From Letharia columbiana (lineage: Eukaryota; Ascomycota; Lecanoromycetes; Lecanorales; Parmeliaceae): a DNA stretch of 64,000 nucleotides. Each line of letters opens with the position of its first letter. The first letter of the stretch is position 1. Under the pieces are notes generated by a model, which did no database searches, had not been told where the DNA came from, and saw only the letters and a program-made list of their open reading frames with translations. Positions 1 to 11,044 of the stretch are shown one piece after another. A program made the position numbers and the translations under genes. The DNA is taken from NCBI RefSeq assembly GCF_014066305.1, contig NW_023501149.1, forward strand, positions 62,001-126,000, written 5' to 3'.

Positions 1-2490
1 AAAATATAAGTTAATTAAATAATTATATTATTTAATTATTTATTAAATTCTATTATAAAGAAAGTTTATTATATTAAAGTATATACTATTAATATAAATA
101 TATTTTTATTTAGAGTAATTATTAAAGAATTATCTAAGAATCTTATATTAGCGCTATTATTAAAAAAAGATTATTATTTAAATATTCTTCGCTATTTTAA
201 TATTAGATTATAAATTAAATTTATTAATCTAATTCTCTAATAAAAAGATAGTTAAAATATAGTCTTTAAGTTAATATTTATTAATATTCGCTATATATTA
301 ATAAAGACTCTTAAACTCTTTCTTTAATAACTTATTTATTTTCTATAACTTCGCTATATACTTATTTATTATTATAAATTAATATAAAAAATTTATAATT
401 ATAATAAAAGCAATTAAAGCTATTATTATTATATATCTTTATAATTTATATTATTAAATAATCTTCTTATTAAACTTAATTCGTTAATAAAATATTTATT
501 AAAACTATCTAGCGCGATAATAATATTATATTAATTTACTTATTTGTTTTAAAGATATAAAAGGATTTTAATATAGCGGCTAATATTATATTTTTCGATC
601 TTATAATTATTATAGAGAAAAGATTTATTTTAAATATATAAATCGTTATTTTAATAAAAGTAAGTTTTATATAATAAATTAAATATTAGAACTTATTAAT
701 AATTATATATATAAAGTAATAATAATAAGAATAATTAAGAATTAGTAATCGCGTCTATAAAGCGATTATATACTTACTATTAAAGTTATTATTATTATTA
801 AAAAAGAATATTATAAAATTATTAATTTACGTATTAATATAATTAATAATAATAAGATATTTATAATAAAGAGAGGTAGATTATTAGTATAATGAGATAT
901 ACTATATTTATATTAGTATTAATATTAATATTATAGTATTAAAATAAGTACTTATAAGAGAGATATTAGAAGTTATAAAGAATAAAAATAAATAATTTAA
1001 AAAGATTTGTTTATTTTTTTTATAGCGCTAATATTAGCGAGTAATATTTAATAATATAGATATTAATAACGCGTTTCGCTATTATCTATAAGATCGCGTT
1101 ATCTAACTATTATTATTATTTTATTATTATTATTAATTAATAATTAAAAGCGTTATCGCGAACGCGTCGCTCTATTAATTACTTTCTTTAAATACTTATA
1201 ATAAAGATCGTTTACTACGTTACTTCGCTATTAGCGTAATATATTATAAAAATAATATAATCTATAAAAAAACTCTTTTATCTTCTTTTACTTATTAATA
1301 TTTTAGTATTTTATTATAAATTTCTAAATTAAATATTTATTCGCTATAGAAGCTATTAATTAGCGCTATAAAAATATTAATATTAAGCGTATTAATTTAC
1401 TATAGATTATTATTAATTAATATTATAAAAGCGATATTATTCTTAAAGATAATATTAATATTATTATATAATATATTAATAACGCGTTTACGATATATAA
1501 TAATTAATTCTATTATCTTATTAAAACGATATCGTAATAGATTAACTCTTTTCCCTTATTTTCTTAATAGATTTAAAGATTTTTTAATAAATATTTTATT
1601 TATTTAGACGTTTAGAAATTAGAGCTAAGAAGAGAAGATAATTATTAGATTTAATACTATTATAGATCTTAGTACTACTTATATTAAGGCGTCGATATTA
1701 TATATTTTATATTAGAGTTTCTTTTAGAGTTTAATTTTAATAATATATCTTATATATTTAAGGGCTTAGCGAATATAAGTCTACTTTATATATCTCGAAG
1801 TTTTAATATTTCTTAGAGATTAATTCTATTATTAAATATACTATTAAATTTTATAATAACTCTACGTCTTTTATAGTTTATATTTACTAGCTAAGTACTA
1901 ACAAACTACGTCTTTATAATAATCTTATTATCTAATAATTTAAAATTATTTAATCTTTTAAACTTTATTAAAAGAGATTTAAAAAAACTTATCTTACTAT
2001 TATTAAAAGTCTTAGTAATATTTCTTAAAAAGTTATATATAAGATTTATATCTTATATTACTAGTAATCGCGCGAAAGCTAATTAAATTTAATAGAGATA
2101 TATATATTAAAAGAGAGTATACGTATATTATATCTTATAATTAATAAACGTATATCTTCGATTTTTTAATTATAGAGATTATAGCTATTTAAGAGAGAGA
2201 GATAATATTACGAGTATATTTCTAATATATTACTTAGCTCTATCGTATAATATCTAAATAAGAATATCTTTAACTATATTATCAAGACTAAGACTTTTAA
2301 TATATAGAAATTTTATAAAGATTTTAAAATCTAAAGAAAGAATTTTAATATTCTTTAAAATAAGATTTTTTAATATATAGAAGTATTAAATCGATAATTA
2401 AATCTTTTATAATATTAAGAAATAAAACTTAATATATTATATATACTTAATCTTAACTAGATATAAGATAAAAGATAAGAAGATAAGAAG
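1..2490. repeat. RIP-saturated AT-rich block, unclassified transposon remains
   Basis: Almost pure A/T with scattered CG, CT and AG, and hardly any CA or TG on either strand. This is the pattern left by CpA-to-TpA mutation of repeats. Stops occur in every frame and no open frame of useful length exists. I could not assign it to a transposon family. The block ends abruptly near 2490-2505, where ordinary base composition resumes. Confidence 0.75.
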
Positions 2491-2769
2491 AATAGATAGT
2501 ACGATAGCCCTTAAGTGACTGTCGGCTAATACTCGGCTAGGCTAGAATCTCATGGAAGCTCCGGAGGCTTTACACCGTGACACGTAGGTACTAAAATAGT
2601 GAACTTAAAACTAAACGTATACCTCTGCGAGTTACACCTGTTCAGAATATACTTAACCCGTCCGAACTTGTTCTCACCTCGGCCGAGCTATAAGCCCACC
2701 ATCCATCTATCGTACCATCTGCATCTTCCTCCGCTTTGTATCCTGTAATCCCGATAGACTTTGTTCATC
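2491..2769 (+). promoter_or_regulatory. Island boundary and 5' flank of the membrane-protein gene
   Basis: Normal-composition sequence between the AT-rich block and the ATG at 2770. It has a weak TATA-like stretch (TATAAG near 2690) and pyrimidine-rich runs near 2700-2740 of the kind common in fungal 5' leaders. No open frame of note is present. The promoter role is inferred from position only. Confidence 0.3.
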
Positions 2770-4188
2770 ATGTTTAAAGCAGCTGTTTCAGGGCTCGCCG
2801 CTATCCTCGAAAGAACTTCCTGGGTTCGAGAGCTGGCGGGCATCCTTCCCTTGTCTGCTCTGATTGAGTTCATCGACGTACCACAGAAGCTCCATATCCT
2901 CGAGCTCTCCGGTGCCGTGCCACTATGGAGCTGGCCGGTAACGCCGGCTGGCAGCCGCCTTCTACTATCCAACAACCATCTGCAACAAAGCTGCTGTCTG
3001 GATGCTTTTGGCAGCAGCGTGGGCTGGATTGGGTTAGACGGCCGCTTTGGAGATCAATATACGGTCATTAGCCCTGAGACTATTCGCCTCTGCCTCTCCT
3101 CAAAAAGACCTCGCACTATCGAGAATAGCCACAAAAACATGGCTGGAAAGAATTTGAGAGTTCAGAACCTCGAGATTGTCCACGTTTGCCGCCTGGAAGG
3201 ACAAAAGCCGCGTGAACCATCAGAGTTCTGGTTATACCACCTCTTCTTGGATCCTTGGTGGATGTATTCGCGCGGTTACTTGGCGGTATCTGTATTTGGA
3301 TGGATTGCGTTGCTTGGCACAATCATCATGAGCTGCATTTTACAGTGTTACCTGGCACTTGCTTTCCTCGTGATTGTCCCATTAACTGGTAGTGTCGTCC
3401 TTTTAATCCACGGAAGCAGACCCAGGGGACTACTCATAGAGCACAACAGCCCTTATAATCGCTTGATTGTCACGGCCGAGCACCTGAACGCAACGAATTG
3501 GATCGTCTTCTACGGAGAAAGCACCATTGTTAATTCGCTGCTCAATCGGGCACTAGAACTCCGAGGGCCAAAGATGCCTGGGGGGTATTTTGGTCTTCTA
3601 CGGAAGTTCCTCAGGATCTCGATTCTGGGTCAGTGGGCCCTCGCACTCGGGGCAGCGTCGACAAAAGACTGGAACGCATATTTTATTTCCTTTTGGATCG
3701 CATTTTGCATCTTTTCGCATGCTTACTTGGTTCCCCCACGACTTGAAGCAAAAGACTGGATGAAAACCTGCGCGCATATCCAGCTGGAGCGATATCAGAC
3801 TCAGCTCAGCTCGCGAAGAGCCTTGCTCAACACCATAATGGCGCTCAACCCAGACACGATCTACCGGGATGCAGACACACAGCAAGACGACCGGACGAAT
3901 CTCTATGAAGGAGCCATGAAATGGATTGACCCGATCCTACAATCGGGTCCTAGCCGCAGTAGGTGGGAAGAAGCAACGCGAAAAGCAATGAACGAGGCAG
4001 AACGATTTTCAGCAGAGGAAATGACATCAGGAAATTTTCTAAGCGCGGAATGGAAGACTACTTGTATTCATCAAGGGAGGGAAGAATACTGGAGCGAATT
4101 CATTCCAGAAGGTATCTACATGGCGGCGAAGATTAAAGAGGACACAAAATTACCCGGACGAATGAAAACTGTTGCAGCGGCGTCATAG
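2770..4188 (+). CDS. Unknown fungal multi-pass membrane protein
   Basis: One uninterrupted 472-residue frame. I chose the ATG at 2770 (MFKAAVSG, A at -3); the frame is open three codons further up, but only through TTG. I do not recognise a family. Hydrophobic stretches at about residues 168-190, 193-214, 280-295 and 302-322 suggest four membrane spans in two hairpins, with a soluble N-terminal part of about 165 residues and a charged C-terminal tail of about 150. The N-terminal part is rich in Trp, Leu and Pro; the tail is rich in Glu and Lys. The gene is intronless as read, has ordinary codon use and shows no RIP-type stops, although it begins only about 270 bp from a RIPed block. Two shorter antisense frames inside it are shadows. 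That it is a protein gene is fairly sure; the function is unknown. Confidence 0.75.
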   Translation: MFKAAVSGLAAILERTSWVRELAGILPLSALIEFIDVPQKLHILELSGAVPLWSWPVTPAGSRLLLSNNHLQQSCCLDAFGSSVGWIGLDGRFGDQYTVISPETIRLCLSSKRPRTIENSHKNMAGKNLRVQNLEIVHVCRLEGQKPREPSEFWLYHLFLDPWWMYSRGYLAVSVFGWIALLGTIIMSCILQCYLALAFLVIVPLTGSVVLLIHGSRPRGLLIEHNSPYNRLIVTAEHLNATNWIVFYGESTIVNSLLNRALELRGPKMPGGYFGLLRKFLRISILGQWALALGAASTKDWNAYFISFWIAFCIFSHAYLVPPRLEAKDWMKTCAHIQLERYQTQLSSRRALLNTIMALNPDTIYRDADTQQDDRTNLYEGAMKWIDPILQSGPSRSRWEEATRKAMNEAERFSAEEMTSGNFLSAEWKTTCIHQGREEYWSEFIPEGIYMAAKIKEDTKLPGRMKTVAAAS

Positions 4189-4550
4189 GATTGTTTGTCG
4201 CAATGTGGGAGCGATTTCACACAATTGCATTTATAGGCTGGGCAAGCCAGTAAACACGGTCTCCATGTCATTCTGGATCTTTCTTTCTTTTTCCCTCTCT
4301 CCCCTATAGCATCGACCTGGTCCATTACTTGTGTTATGATGAAACATGATTGAGTGACTACGAGCTGGCGAGTTTTTTGGTGCTTCCAGACTGATTGTCA
4401 GACGACTTCACTGGCTCTACACTGTTACTTCTTATATATTCTGAGGTGCTAGCTCGACAGTATATTTGCAACTGAGCACGTACCGAATTAACTGGCATAT
4501 AAGATACTACCATATAGCCGAAGCGTCCATCTGATCATCGTTTAGAACCG
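4189..4550. other. Intergenic, probable 3' flank of the membrane-protein gene
   Basis: Normal-composition sequence with pyrimidine-rich runs just after the stop (about 4270-4310). No coding frame, RNA gene or repeat was recognised. Confidence 0.4.
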
Positions 4551-5069
4551 TATTTTATATGTAAAGGGGCCTTATAACACTCTGGTATCGTATGTATGGG
4601 CCGAGGCGCTAGTCCATGGCCTTACTAAGCTCGCTGTCGCCAATCAGAGAGCTCGGAGAGACGCTCTTGTTAGATTGGTGGATCAGAAAATACCCCCGTA
4701 AGGGGATAATACCTGATTTGGGGGCGTAGTGTACCGTAAATGGCCTGTACCTACTCCGACTACTCATTATTCTACTTGCCTTGCTACTGTGAGGGTTTAC
4801 TCAATAGATTCCCAATGGACTTGAATGGGTACTTCTGATTTTGACTCTGGGGACCACGGGGCCTAGTATAATTAAGTATTATTACTTAGTAACCACGCGG
4901 GTTCCAGAATTCGTCGTACACCTTAGTCAAAATTAGGCGCTAGGGTGTACGACGAGTTCTGGAACCCGCGTGGCAGCCTACTAAAGCCCCTATCTTACAG
5001 TCTAATTATGGCCTACATCTGAAAACCGTCATTTTAAACGATATTTTATATGCAAAGGGGCCTTATAAC
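4551..5069. repeat. 519-bp segment bounded by 28-bp direct repeats
   Basis: The 28-bp stretch at 4551-4578 recurs at 5042-5069 in the same orientation with one difference (T versus C, a transition). Both copies carry the core AAAGGGGCCTTATAAC. Between them lies non-coding sequence with a strong hairpin at 4893-4973. Direct ends around a non-coding body could mark a small terminal-repeat element or a duplication. It has normal GC and is not RIPed, unlike nearly all other repeats in the window. Confidence 0.5.
4893..4973. repeat. Perfect-class hairpin, 30-bp arms
   Basis: Arms at 4893-4922 and 4944-4973 are reverse complements with one mismatch (A versus G near the middle), and the central 21 nt can extend the pairing by a few bases. 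The arms start and end with CCACGCGG / CCGCGTGG. It could be a tiny fold-back element or a small-RNA precursor; nothing in the sequence decides which. Confidence 0.8.
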
Positions 5070-5344
5070 GATGTGGTCTTTTATATGACAATTAATTCGG
5101 TATTTCAACAGAAGTGATAGTCTGGCTGTGACGGAATTCAAAATGCATAGATTGATTGCCTCTGCTATTATGGCTTGGTATGCCGACGGATGATGGCCCG
5201 CATTCGTATCGCCAGGCAGCATAATCCGCGGGACATGTATACAGTTGGCTTTCTCGTACGGATGATCGCTGCACGGGCGAGGGCGAGATACAGTTGATAA
5301 TGACATTACGACAACAACAAGACTAACCCCGAGACGACTGCGAA

Positions 5345-5572
5345 GTGCACCCCCATTATTCACGACGCCCTTCCTCCTCAGCTACTCAGCTCCTGCGATA
5401 CGCGTGTTCATCTCAATTCCTCTCAGATCATCATCCTCCTCCTACAGAAGATACCGAGAAAGAGTTAGATACAAAATGTTACAGGTGCGCTCCAGGCGCC
5501 ACAGCTTCTATGGATGAATGGACAACGTGGATTTATGTGCCTTGTATGAGTGGCTGCCAGGCTGGGTGTTGA
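5345..5572 (+). CDS. Possible 3' exon of a small cysteine-rich protein
   Basis: Open frame with no ATG until residue 56, so if real it must be a downstream exon or start upstream. Its last 33 residues look protein-like and cysteine-rich: a CYRC pair, a WTTW motif, then CMSGC-x2-GC just before the stop at 5570-5572. Pyrimidine-rich stretches followed by CAG or ACAG at 5381, 5426 and 5447 could be acceptors. An ATG at 5143 begins a hydrophobic peptide (MHRLIASAIMA) that runs into a good donor, GTATGC at 5178. I found no splice with typical fungal intron length that joins the two in frame. Small secreted proteins near AT-rich blocks are common in fungal plant pathogens, but this is only a candidate. 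Confidence 0.2.
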   Translation: MHPHYSRRPSSSATQLLRYACSSQFLSDHHPPPTEDTEKELDTKCYRCAPGATASMDEWTTWIYVPCMSGCQAGC

Positions 5573-5880
5573 GATTTGCTGCAGGACCTGTGTTGTAGCT
5601 ACCCTTTATGGTAGCAATCAGGTGGCAAATAGGGGTATAAGTAGCCTTCGCTCAGCACTCTCATAGCTACCTAAAAAATCAGTCCTTCATACCATTTCCT
5701 ACACTGAGCAGTGGGTATGGGTACTAAAATGCAGAAGTATGTCAGCGATACGGAAGGCACGGCTGCGGAAAAAGAAAAGCGTGACAGAAAACGGATCACG
5801 GTGGCAATGTTTACCTACATGAGGCTTTCAGCTTGCCTGGAGGTCTCGAGAGTGTGATGTTAGGGTGATCCCTCGTCGCT
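5573..5880. other. Intergenic, 3' flank of HET-1
   Basis: Normal-composition sequence between the small candidate ORF and the stop codon of HET-1. It holds a 47-codon frame beginning with ATG near 5717 that has no recognisable features and is probably chance. Confidence 0.35.
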
Positions 5881-8229
5881 TCACTCGCTAAACCCGCTGA
5901 AGTCATCGGAGCCACTGGAGTCGCTGTCCATTTCTACGTCCCCGGTTGTGTCTAGGGTGGACTCGTTTAGTGATGATGGTTCAACATCAAGATGTCGAGG
6001 CGAGTTGACTGGGGCTTGCCGAGGCTTTTGAGGTGGTGGTGGTGGAGTTCCAGAAGAGGTAAAAGCCTCGTTTTGCCATTCTTTTTCGGCTTCCATCAAA
6101 GAATCTAGCAAACATTGCGCCGTTCCATGGGGTTCCTGCGGCTGGGAGCCAAATCTGACGTAACTCAGATATTGACTCCACTGATCTATTAGTTTAGGAC
6201 GATAGACAGGACCGATGTAGGTACAGTCTAGGATAGGTTGGTCATCCCCTCTGTTTGAGATAGCGAAGGGTTGTATCAAGAGTACTAGTCGCCCGCCACC
6301 CTGTTCCCCTTCCATAAGAAGGCACCTTTCCCACTGCTGCGAAGCGACATGGACTTTCTGTCTGATGGATGTATGAAATGCGTACGACTGAATCACCGTA
6401 GTCTCTTGTTTCTTCAAAGTTCGCAGTCTACCCATACAACAGACAGAGCCTTCTTGGCAAACCTGACTTTCAGTGTATCCGGTCTTGATCTCATCTGAAT
6501 GTTCGGCTGTCTGAGCGTAGAAAAGAGTAGACGGACACCAAGACCAGGGGCCACTTTCAGACTGAGTGGCATGACCATGTAAGAGAAACGTAAAATCGAT
6601 ATACTTGAACTTACTTAGTATATCACGAGTACTCTGTGCTTGCGAGGTCGAATCTTGTGATATTTCTAGGCCAGCAAGCAATTTTGCGATGAACATTTGG
6701 TCACGAGCATAAGTTGTCGCTCGTGTTCCTAAAACGTTGTAAAGATTTGCAAGTGTATCAACCTTGGTCTCTCGGTATCGCCTGAGAATGGAGGAGGCCA
6801 CGTAGTGTCCCTGACGCGCTATAGATCTGTCTTGGGCTAAAATATCTTTGTCGAGGTCCTTGATCACAGGTGTAACGTCGTTATCGCCGTCTTTATAGAG
6901 TACCTTGACAGATTTGGACATTATCAACTCAAGTGCTGTCCAAGCACGTGTAAACCATGGAGATAGCAACAACGCAAGGCAAGGACTTCCGTCATCAGCC
7001 CATGGAAATTGTAAAAGAGATCTGTCGTGGACAATGGTGCATTTGGCGTTTTGAAAGTTTTTGTGCATATAATTCAATGCCCTTGTGCGAGCACTCCGTT
7101 CTGTAGGAATCGAAATTATATCCCACCAAATACCATTGCACTCAAGCCTTTCTGAGACTAAGCGAAAGTAGTTGACGAGGCATGCATTGACCTCGCCTGG
7201 TCTGCCAGTACCCATCCCTGTACCGTCTGACCACACGTGCGAGATAGCTGCATAGTCGTTTCCTCTATAGATGCTTGTTGATATTTCGGCTCCGCCAGTC
7301 TCGTTGTGGAGACGCCACGCTGAGTATTTATGACTTTCAACGAGCTCCAAGGAAGGAAATTTCAATGTACTGCATTCTTGTTGGTTATAACACACATGTA
7401 GCTGTTCCACCGAGGTGCTATTATCGTCTGTGAAATGACAGGCTTCGCTCGTGCAGTCGTTGTGGCCTACTTGGCGAAATTGAGCTTTGTTGATAGATTC
7501 GCATGCTAGAAATGCTAGCGATGACAGGTCAAACCCTTCGTATCTGCTGGTCACTGCAAGATTCCAGAGCCTGGAGGAACATATTTCAAGCTCATTGGCC
7601 CTTTTGAGGCTCTCAAGTATTCCAGGACTGTACCCTGGGTGTTGTAACTGGAGAGGGTGAGGCATGAATGGGTATTCGGCCGGGTGGAACATATCACAAA
7701 TTTCCAGCATCCAGATGGTCAGTTCAGTCACACGGAATTCCTTTAAAAGGTCTCTTGCACTGCCGACGAACTCGAGTCTATCAAGCAGAACAAATGGAAA
7801 CGCTGCATCATTGCTCTGCCACGAAGTTTAATTTGACTCAGGATGGCAGGTGGCTAGACACGACACCAATCGGATCACCCATTCCCTGTATAGGGGTAAC
7901 TCATCGCATCGCGGTGAAACTTCTTCCATTTTCTCACGGTTTTCAACACAGATTCTCTTGTTACAGCCGCTAATCTTCGCTGTATCACAGAATCTCTTCA
8001 ACCATTGAAAAGTTGATTCCCTCTGCACATTGTCATGCAAGTATACGTCATAACTTAAGAGTTCCTGAAGTCTGCCGGCATTTGCACACTCGCTTGAAGC
8101 GCCTTCGCTCCCTGTTTGTATACAGGTCGTCAGCGGATGGTTTGGAGCTTCCTCTGGGTTGGTGCTAGGTGAAGAGCCTGCCATTGATGTATCTTGATGG
8201 GGACTGTGATCTTGGTTTGACTGGACCAT
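5881..8229 (-). CDS. HET-domain protein 1 (frame interrupted by one TAA)
   Basis: A single frame runs from the ATG at 8229 to the stop at 5881 (782 codons before the stop) but contains one TAA at 7828-7830, codon 134. Downstream of it the frame is open for about 650 codons. The HET domain starts at about residue 326 (YAAISHVWSDG), followed by WWDIISIP, a Met-x3-Phe-x2-Ala segment, and SPWFTRAWTALEL, which matches the R-x-W-T-x2-E-L block of PF06985. Ahead of it lies a Cys/His cluster (C-x4-C ... LH-x-C-x5-C) shared with HET-2 and, as I recall, with many fungal HET proteins. The C terminus is acidic and Ser/Asp-rich. Residues 100-130 also align with HET-2, so the N-terminal piece belongs to the same gene. 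The TAA sits in AAT-TAA-ACT and could be a RIP product of CAA. A short intron covering it is conceivable, but only with poor donors. HET-domain proteins drive cell death in allorecognition or immunity. The gene is probably inactive unless spliced or read through. Confidence 0.8.
7828..7830 (-). other. In-frame TAA inside HET-1
   Basis: On the coding strand the codon is TAA, flanked by AAT and ACT, with the same frame open on both sides. A single C-to-T change at a CpA would create it from CAA, which is the RIP signature. No other premature stop occurs in the gene. Confidence 0.75.
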
Positions 8230-8572
8230 GCCGTCATTGTCCTCCTACTAGAACTTGATCTAGTGTCTTGAATTTTCAGAATCAAAAAATACTAAAGTTG
8301 TCAGAGGGGCAGTAAAAAAGGCGAGGAAGAGGTTTGCGCAAGCTAGATTGCGGCTGTAGAGTAAGGCAATTCGAGGCAAATAGGCTGATAAAGGTGCTTT
8401 GCTAGCGCAACACTGTCACGCAGAAAATGCCAGGTAACGGACTTATGCACCAAAAGATTTTGTGCCAGTTGTCGTTTAGTGCTCTCTCAGGAAAGAGATC
8501 AACGTCTTGCTTACTGTCTAGCGCGTATGCTGCACATGGAACATACGAGGTCCTATCGAAGCTTTTGAATAA
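8230..8572 (-). promoter_or_regulatory. 5' flank of HET-1
   Basis: Normal-composition, non-coding sequence between the HET-1 start and the 8573 repeat. No clear promoter element was recognised; the role is inferred from position. Confidence 0.3.
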
Positions 8573-8939
8573 CTAGTGCTGTCTCGCGTAACGTCCCATG
8601 AAAACTACACGCACAATGATTCTAAATGATGATTGGCTGGGTCCTAAGGCCCAGCCGCACGCAGACAGCGGTCCACTATGCAGCTCAGCCCTAGGAAAAC
8701 TCCCTCTACGTAAGGTAGAAGACCTGGAGTCTAAGTACAAGAAAACGCTAAAAAACAAGGCGCGGGTGGGTGGGAAAAGACCAAAAAACCTCTTCTTACG
8801 ACGAGAGGAACAAGAATGAGAAGTAAGAAACGGGGGGGACACCGCCTATTCAAGGCTCTTCCAACATGGCAATCTCGGCTATTCTGCCATAAGTGTGCTG
8901 TGCCCTCACTAGCCCCTAGTCCAGCTGTGGCGACTAATC
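8573..8939 (+). repeat. Unmutated copy of a 367-bp repeat (twin at 60140)
   Basis: Begins CTAGTGCTGTCTCGC and aligns almost without gaps to 60140-60513. The other copy differs mainly by C-to-T and G-to-A, for example TGGCTGGG here versus TAGCTAGG there. This copy keeps its CA and TG dinucleotides. A CAGTG-like end would suit a DNA transposon, but I see no matching inverted end in the window, so it may be a fragment. The three open frames inside it are chance frames. Confidence 0.7.
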
Positions 8940-9321
8940 GTCCTTGAGAGAATGTGTGCACGGACCCTTGGGCATCCTTGCATATCACACCAAGCCCACC
9001 TTGTCATCCAATACAATCTTTGCCGTTATCTCCCTTTAGCTGGCGACCTATTAGATATCGACTAATATAATTCATTTGCTTTAATTGTCTTTACCTTTCA
9101 CGATAGTCAATGATAGGGTAGTCTACTGTTACTTAGCCTCGCAGCTCTGCACCTAGAATAAAAGAGCACCTAGCTATTACAATATCAGATTACGAATACT
9201 TAATAAAAGACGTAATATGTAAGAAGAATAAATTGAATCTATAATAGATTGCGTATTTATGATTAAGAGGCTTATATCTAACCGAGCCTCTAACTTACGA
9301 GATTATTACGTCTAAAATCTA
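8940..9321. other. Transition from gene island to AT-rich block
   Basis: Composition drifts from normal to AT-rich over about 150 bp (8990-9150). No gene or recognisable repeat. Confidence 0.4.
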
Positions 9322-10148
9322 TAATCGTATAGAAATACGCTATACTTAGTATGGGCTACCTTAACGCTAAGGCTACCTTAATATCAATTTTCTCAATTTC
9401 TTAATTTATTTATTTCTTATCTATCTACTATAATCATAACGATATCTAACTTATATATCGTTATTTAAGAACATATTCAATAGATCTTAGTCTCTATTAC
9501 TCTCGGAATAAAGTCTAAAGTTACTCGATTAATTACTTAATTTAACGTGCTTTATAATTAGCTTCTATATCGCTATAATAAGATTTTCCTTAAAGATAGT
9601 CACTCTTACGCGCTTATAGATTCTAAAAAATAAATTCTTTATTAATATATATAACGGCTCGATAGATCGAAAATATCTTATTATCGTTCGATGTTTATAA
9701 AAGTTGCAATTTTTTTTTAGATCTACTTATTAAGCGAGAATTAGATATTATTTAACGAGCTATAATAGCTCGAATGACTCGAAAAGTAAAACCAATACGA
9801 TGGTTTAGAAGAGAGATATTATTATTCTTATTAGACCCGGTCTTAGATTATTATATATAAGAAAATAAAAATTAAAGAAACTTTAAGAGCTTTAAAGTAG
9901 GTAAATACTAAAGAGTCTCGAGTATATAATATATTTAGAAATAAGAATATTAAGTGATTTAAGGCTACTATATAAAGAATTAAAAAGTTAATTAAGATTA
10001 AAGTAATTAAAAAGATTAAAATAGATTATAGTAGCTTTAAATAAATATATATATGAGTTAGTAGATAGAATAATTAAGAAAATTAATATTGAGATAGTCT
10101 TAGCGTTAAGGTAGCCCATACTAAGTATAGCGTATTTCTATACGATTA
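9322..10148. mobile_element. RIPed DNA transposon with perfect 50-bp TIRs
   Basis: The first 50 bp (9322-9371, starting TAATCGTATAGAAATACG) are the exact reverse complement of the last 50 bp (10099-10148). Total length is 827 bp. The interior is AT-rich with stops in all frames, so the transposase, if there ever was one, is not readable. No clear target-site duplication was found. The TIRs still contain TGGG and CCCA, so they are less mutated than the interior. Confidence 0.75.
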
Positions 10149-10151
10149 CGA

Positions 10152-10804
10152 TACTATCTATTATTACTAGAAAACGTAGTTTACTAGAAAATATAGTTTT
10201 TTAAAATTCGATAAATTCGACGTAATATTAAAATATTTATTATCAAATTTCTATGGTAACTAGGCATAATAATAATATATATCTTACGGTCTATATAGGT
10301 ACACAGCTACTTCTATAAGTTAAATTTATTATAGCTACTATAAAGTGGGTATTAGTATTAAATATAATATTTACTCGCTAATAGCTAAGCGAGCTTTTTC
10401 GTTTCTAGCTAATCTACCACCCTATTAACCGCTTAGTCTTAAACTCGAATAATAGATAGTAGTATATATCAACTACGATACCTATAGGTATAAAGCTTCT
10501 ATAATTACTATAAAGTTATTACTACTAATTAGAAAGTAGGCTATAATTAAAATAGATGATTCTAAATTCTTTCGTTAATTATTACTTAGCTAATAATAGA
10601 TTAATTCATATTATTTAAATTCAGAACTATACTATAGAATACCCCCTACAGTTTATACTCTTTAGAATATAGATTTTAATGCGTTAGTATAGGCTAGGTT
10701 ATATTTTAGTGGGAAGTAGGCATTTTGGTGTTGCGCCGGATTTATCGGATTTTAAAAAACTATATTTTCTAATAAACTACGTTTTCTAGTAATAATAGAT
10801 AGTA
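10152..10804. mobile_element. Second TIR element, 71-bp TIRs, adjoining the first
   Basis: Ends at 10152-10222 and 10734-10804 are reverse complements over 71 bp with four differences, all transitions. Total length is 653 bp, with no open frame. It begins 4 bp after the end of the 9322-10148 element. It may be a non-autonomous DNA element (MITE). Isolated CA and TG sites survive in its right half. Confidence 0.7.
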
Positions 10805-11044
10805 ACTTTAAGAAATTACGTAATCGATATTACGATAAATTATATCGATGAGATCGTAAATTCATAAATCTTATACTTCGATCTCTATTATAAACTTATA
10901 TACTATACGAGATTAATTATTAAAGTCTATTATCTATTTATTATATTATCTATATCTTTCTTTACTCTATATTTTATAATCTTAATAAACTTTATTTATT
11001 ATATATTAAATAGCTATTTTTAATTCTTTTTCTAAATTTAAGAG
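10805..11044. other. AT-rich spacer
   Basis: RIP-type sequence without a recognisable feature. Confidence 0.4.

Noticed and set aside
5092..5274. 60-codon minus-strand frame beginning in the 5270 region
   Set aside because: No in-frame ATG exon could be joined to it with a credible donor; kept only as part of the small-protein uncertainty.
7730..7830. An intron removing the HET-1 TAA
   Set aside because: Only weak donors (GTGTCG, GTCTAG) give a length divisible by three, and the residues removed include VSC, which is coding and conserved in HET-2. Not excluded, only less likely.
8573..8988. Three open frames of 73-89 codons
   Set aside because: They lie in a repeat whose other copy is non-coding; their coding potential conflicts between strands.
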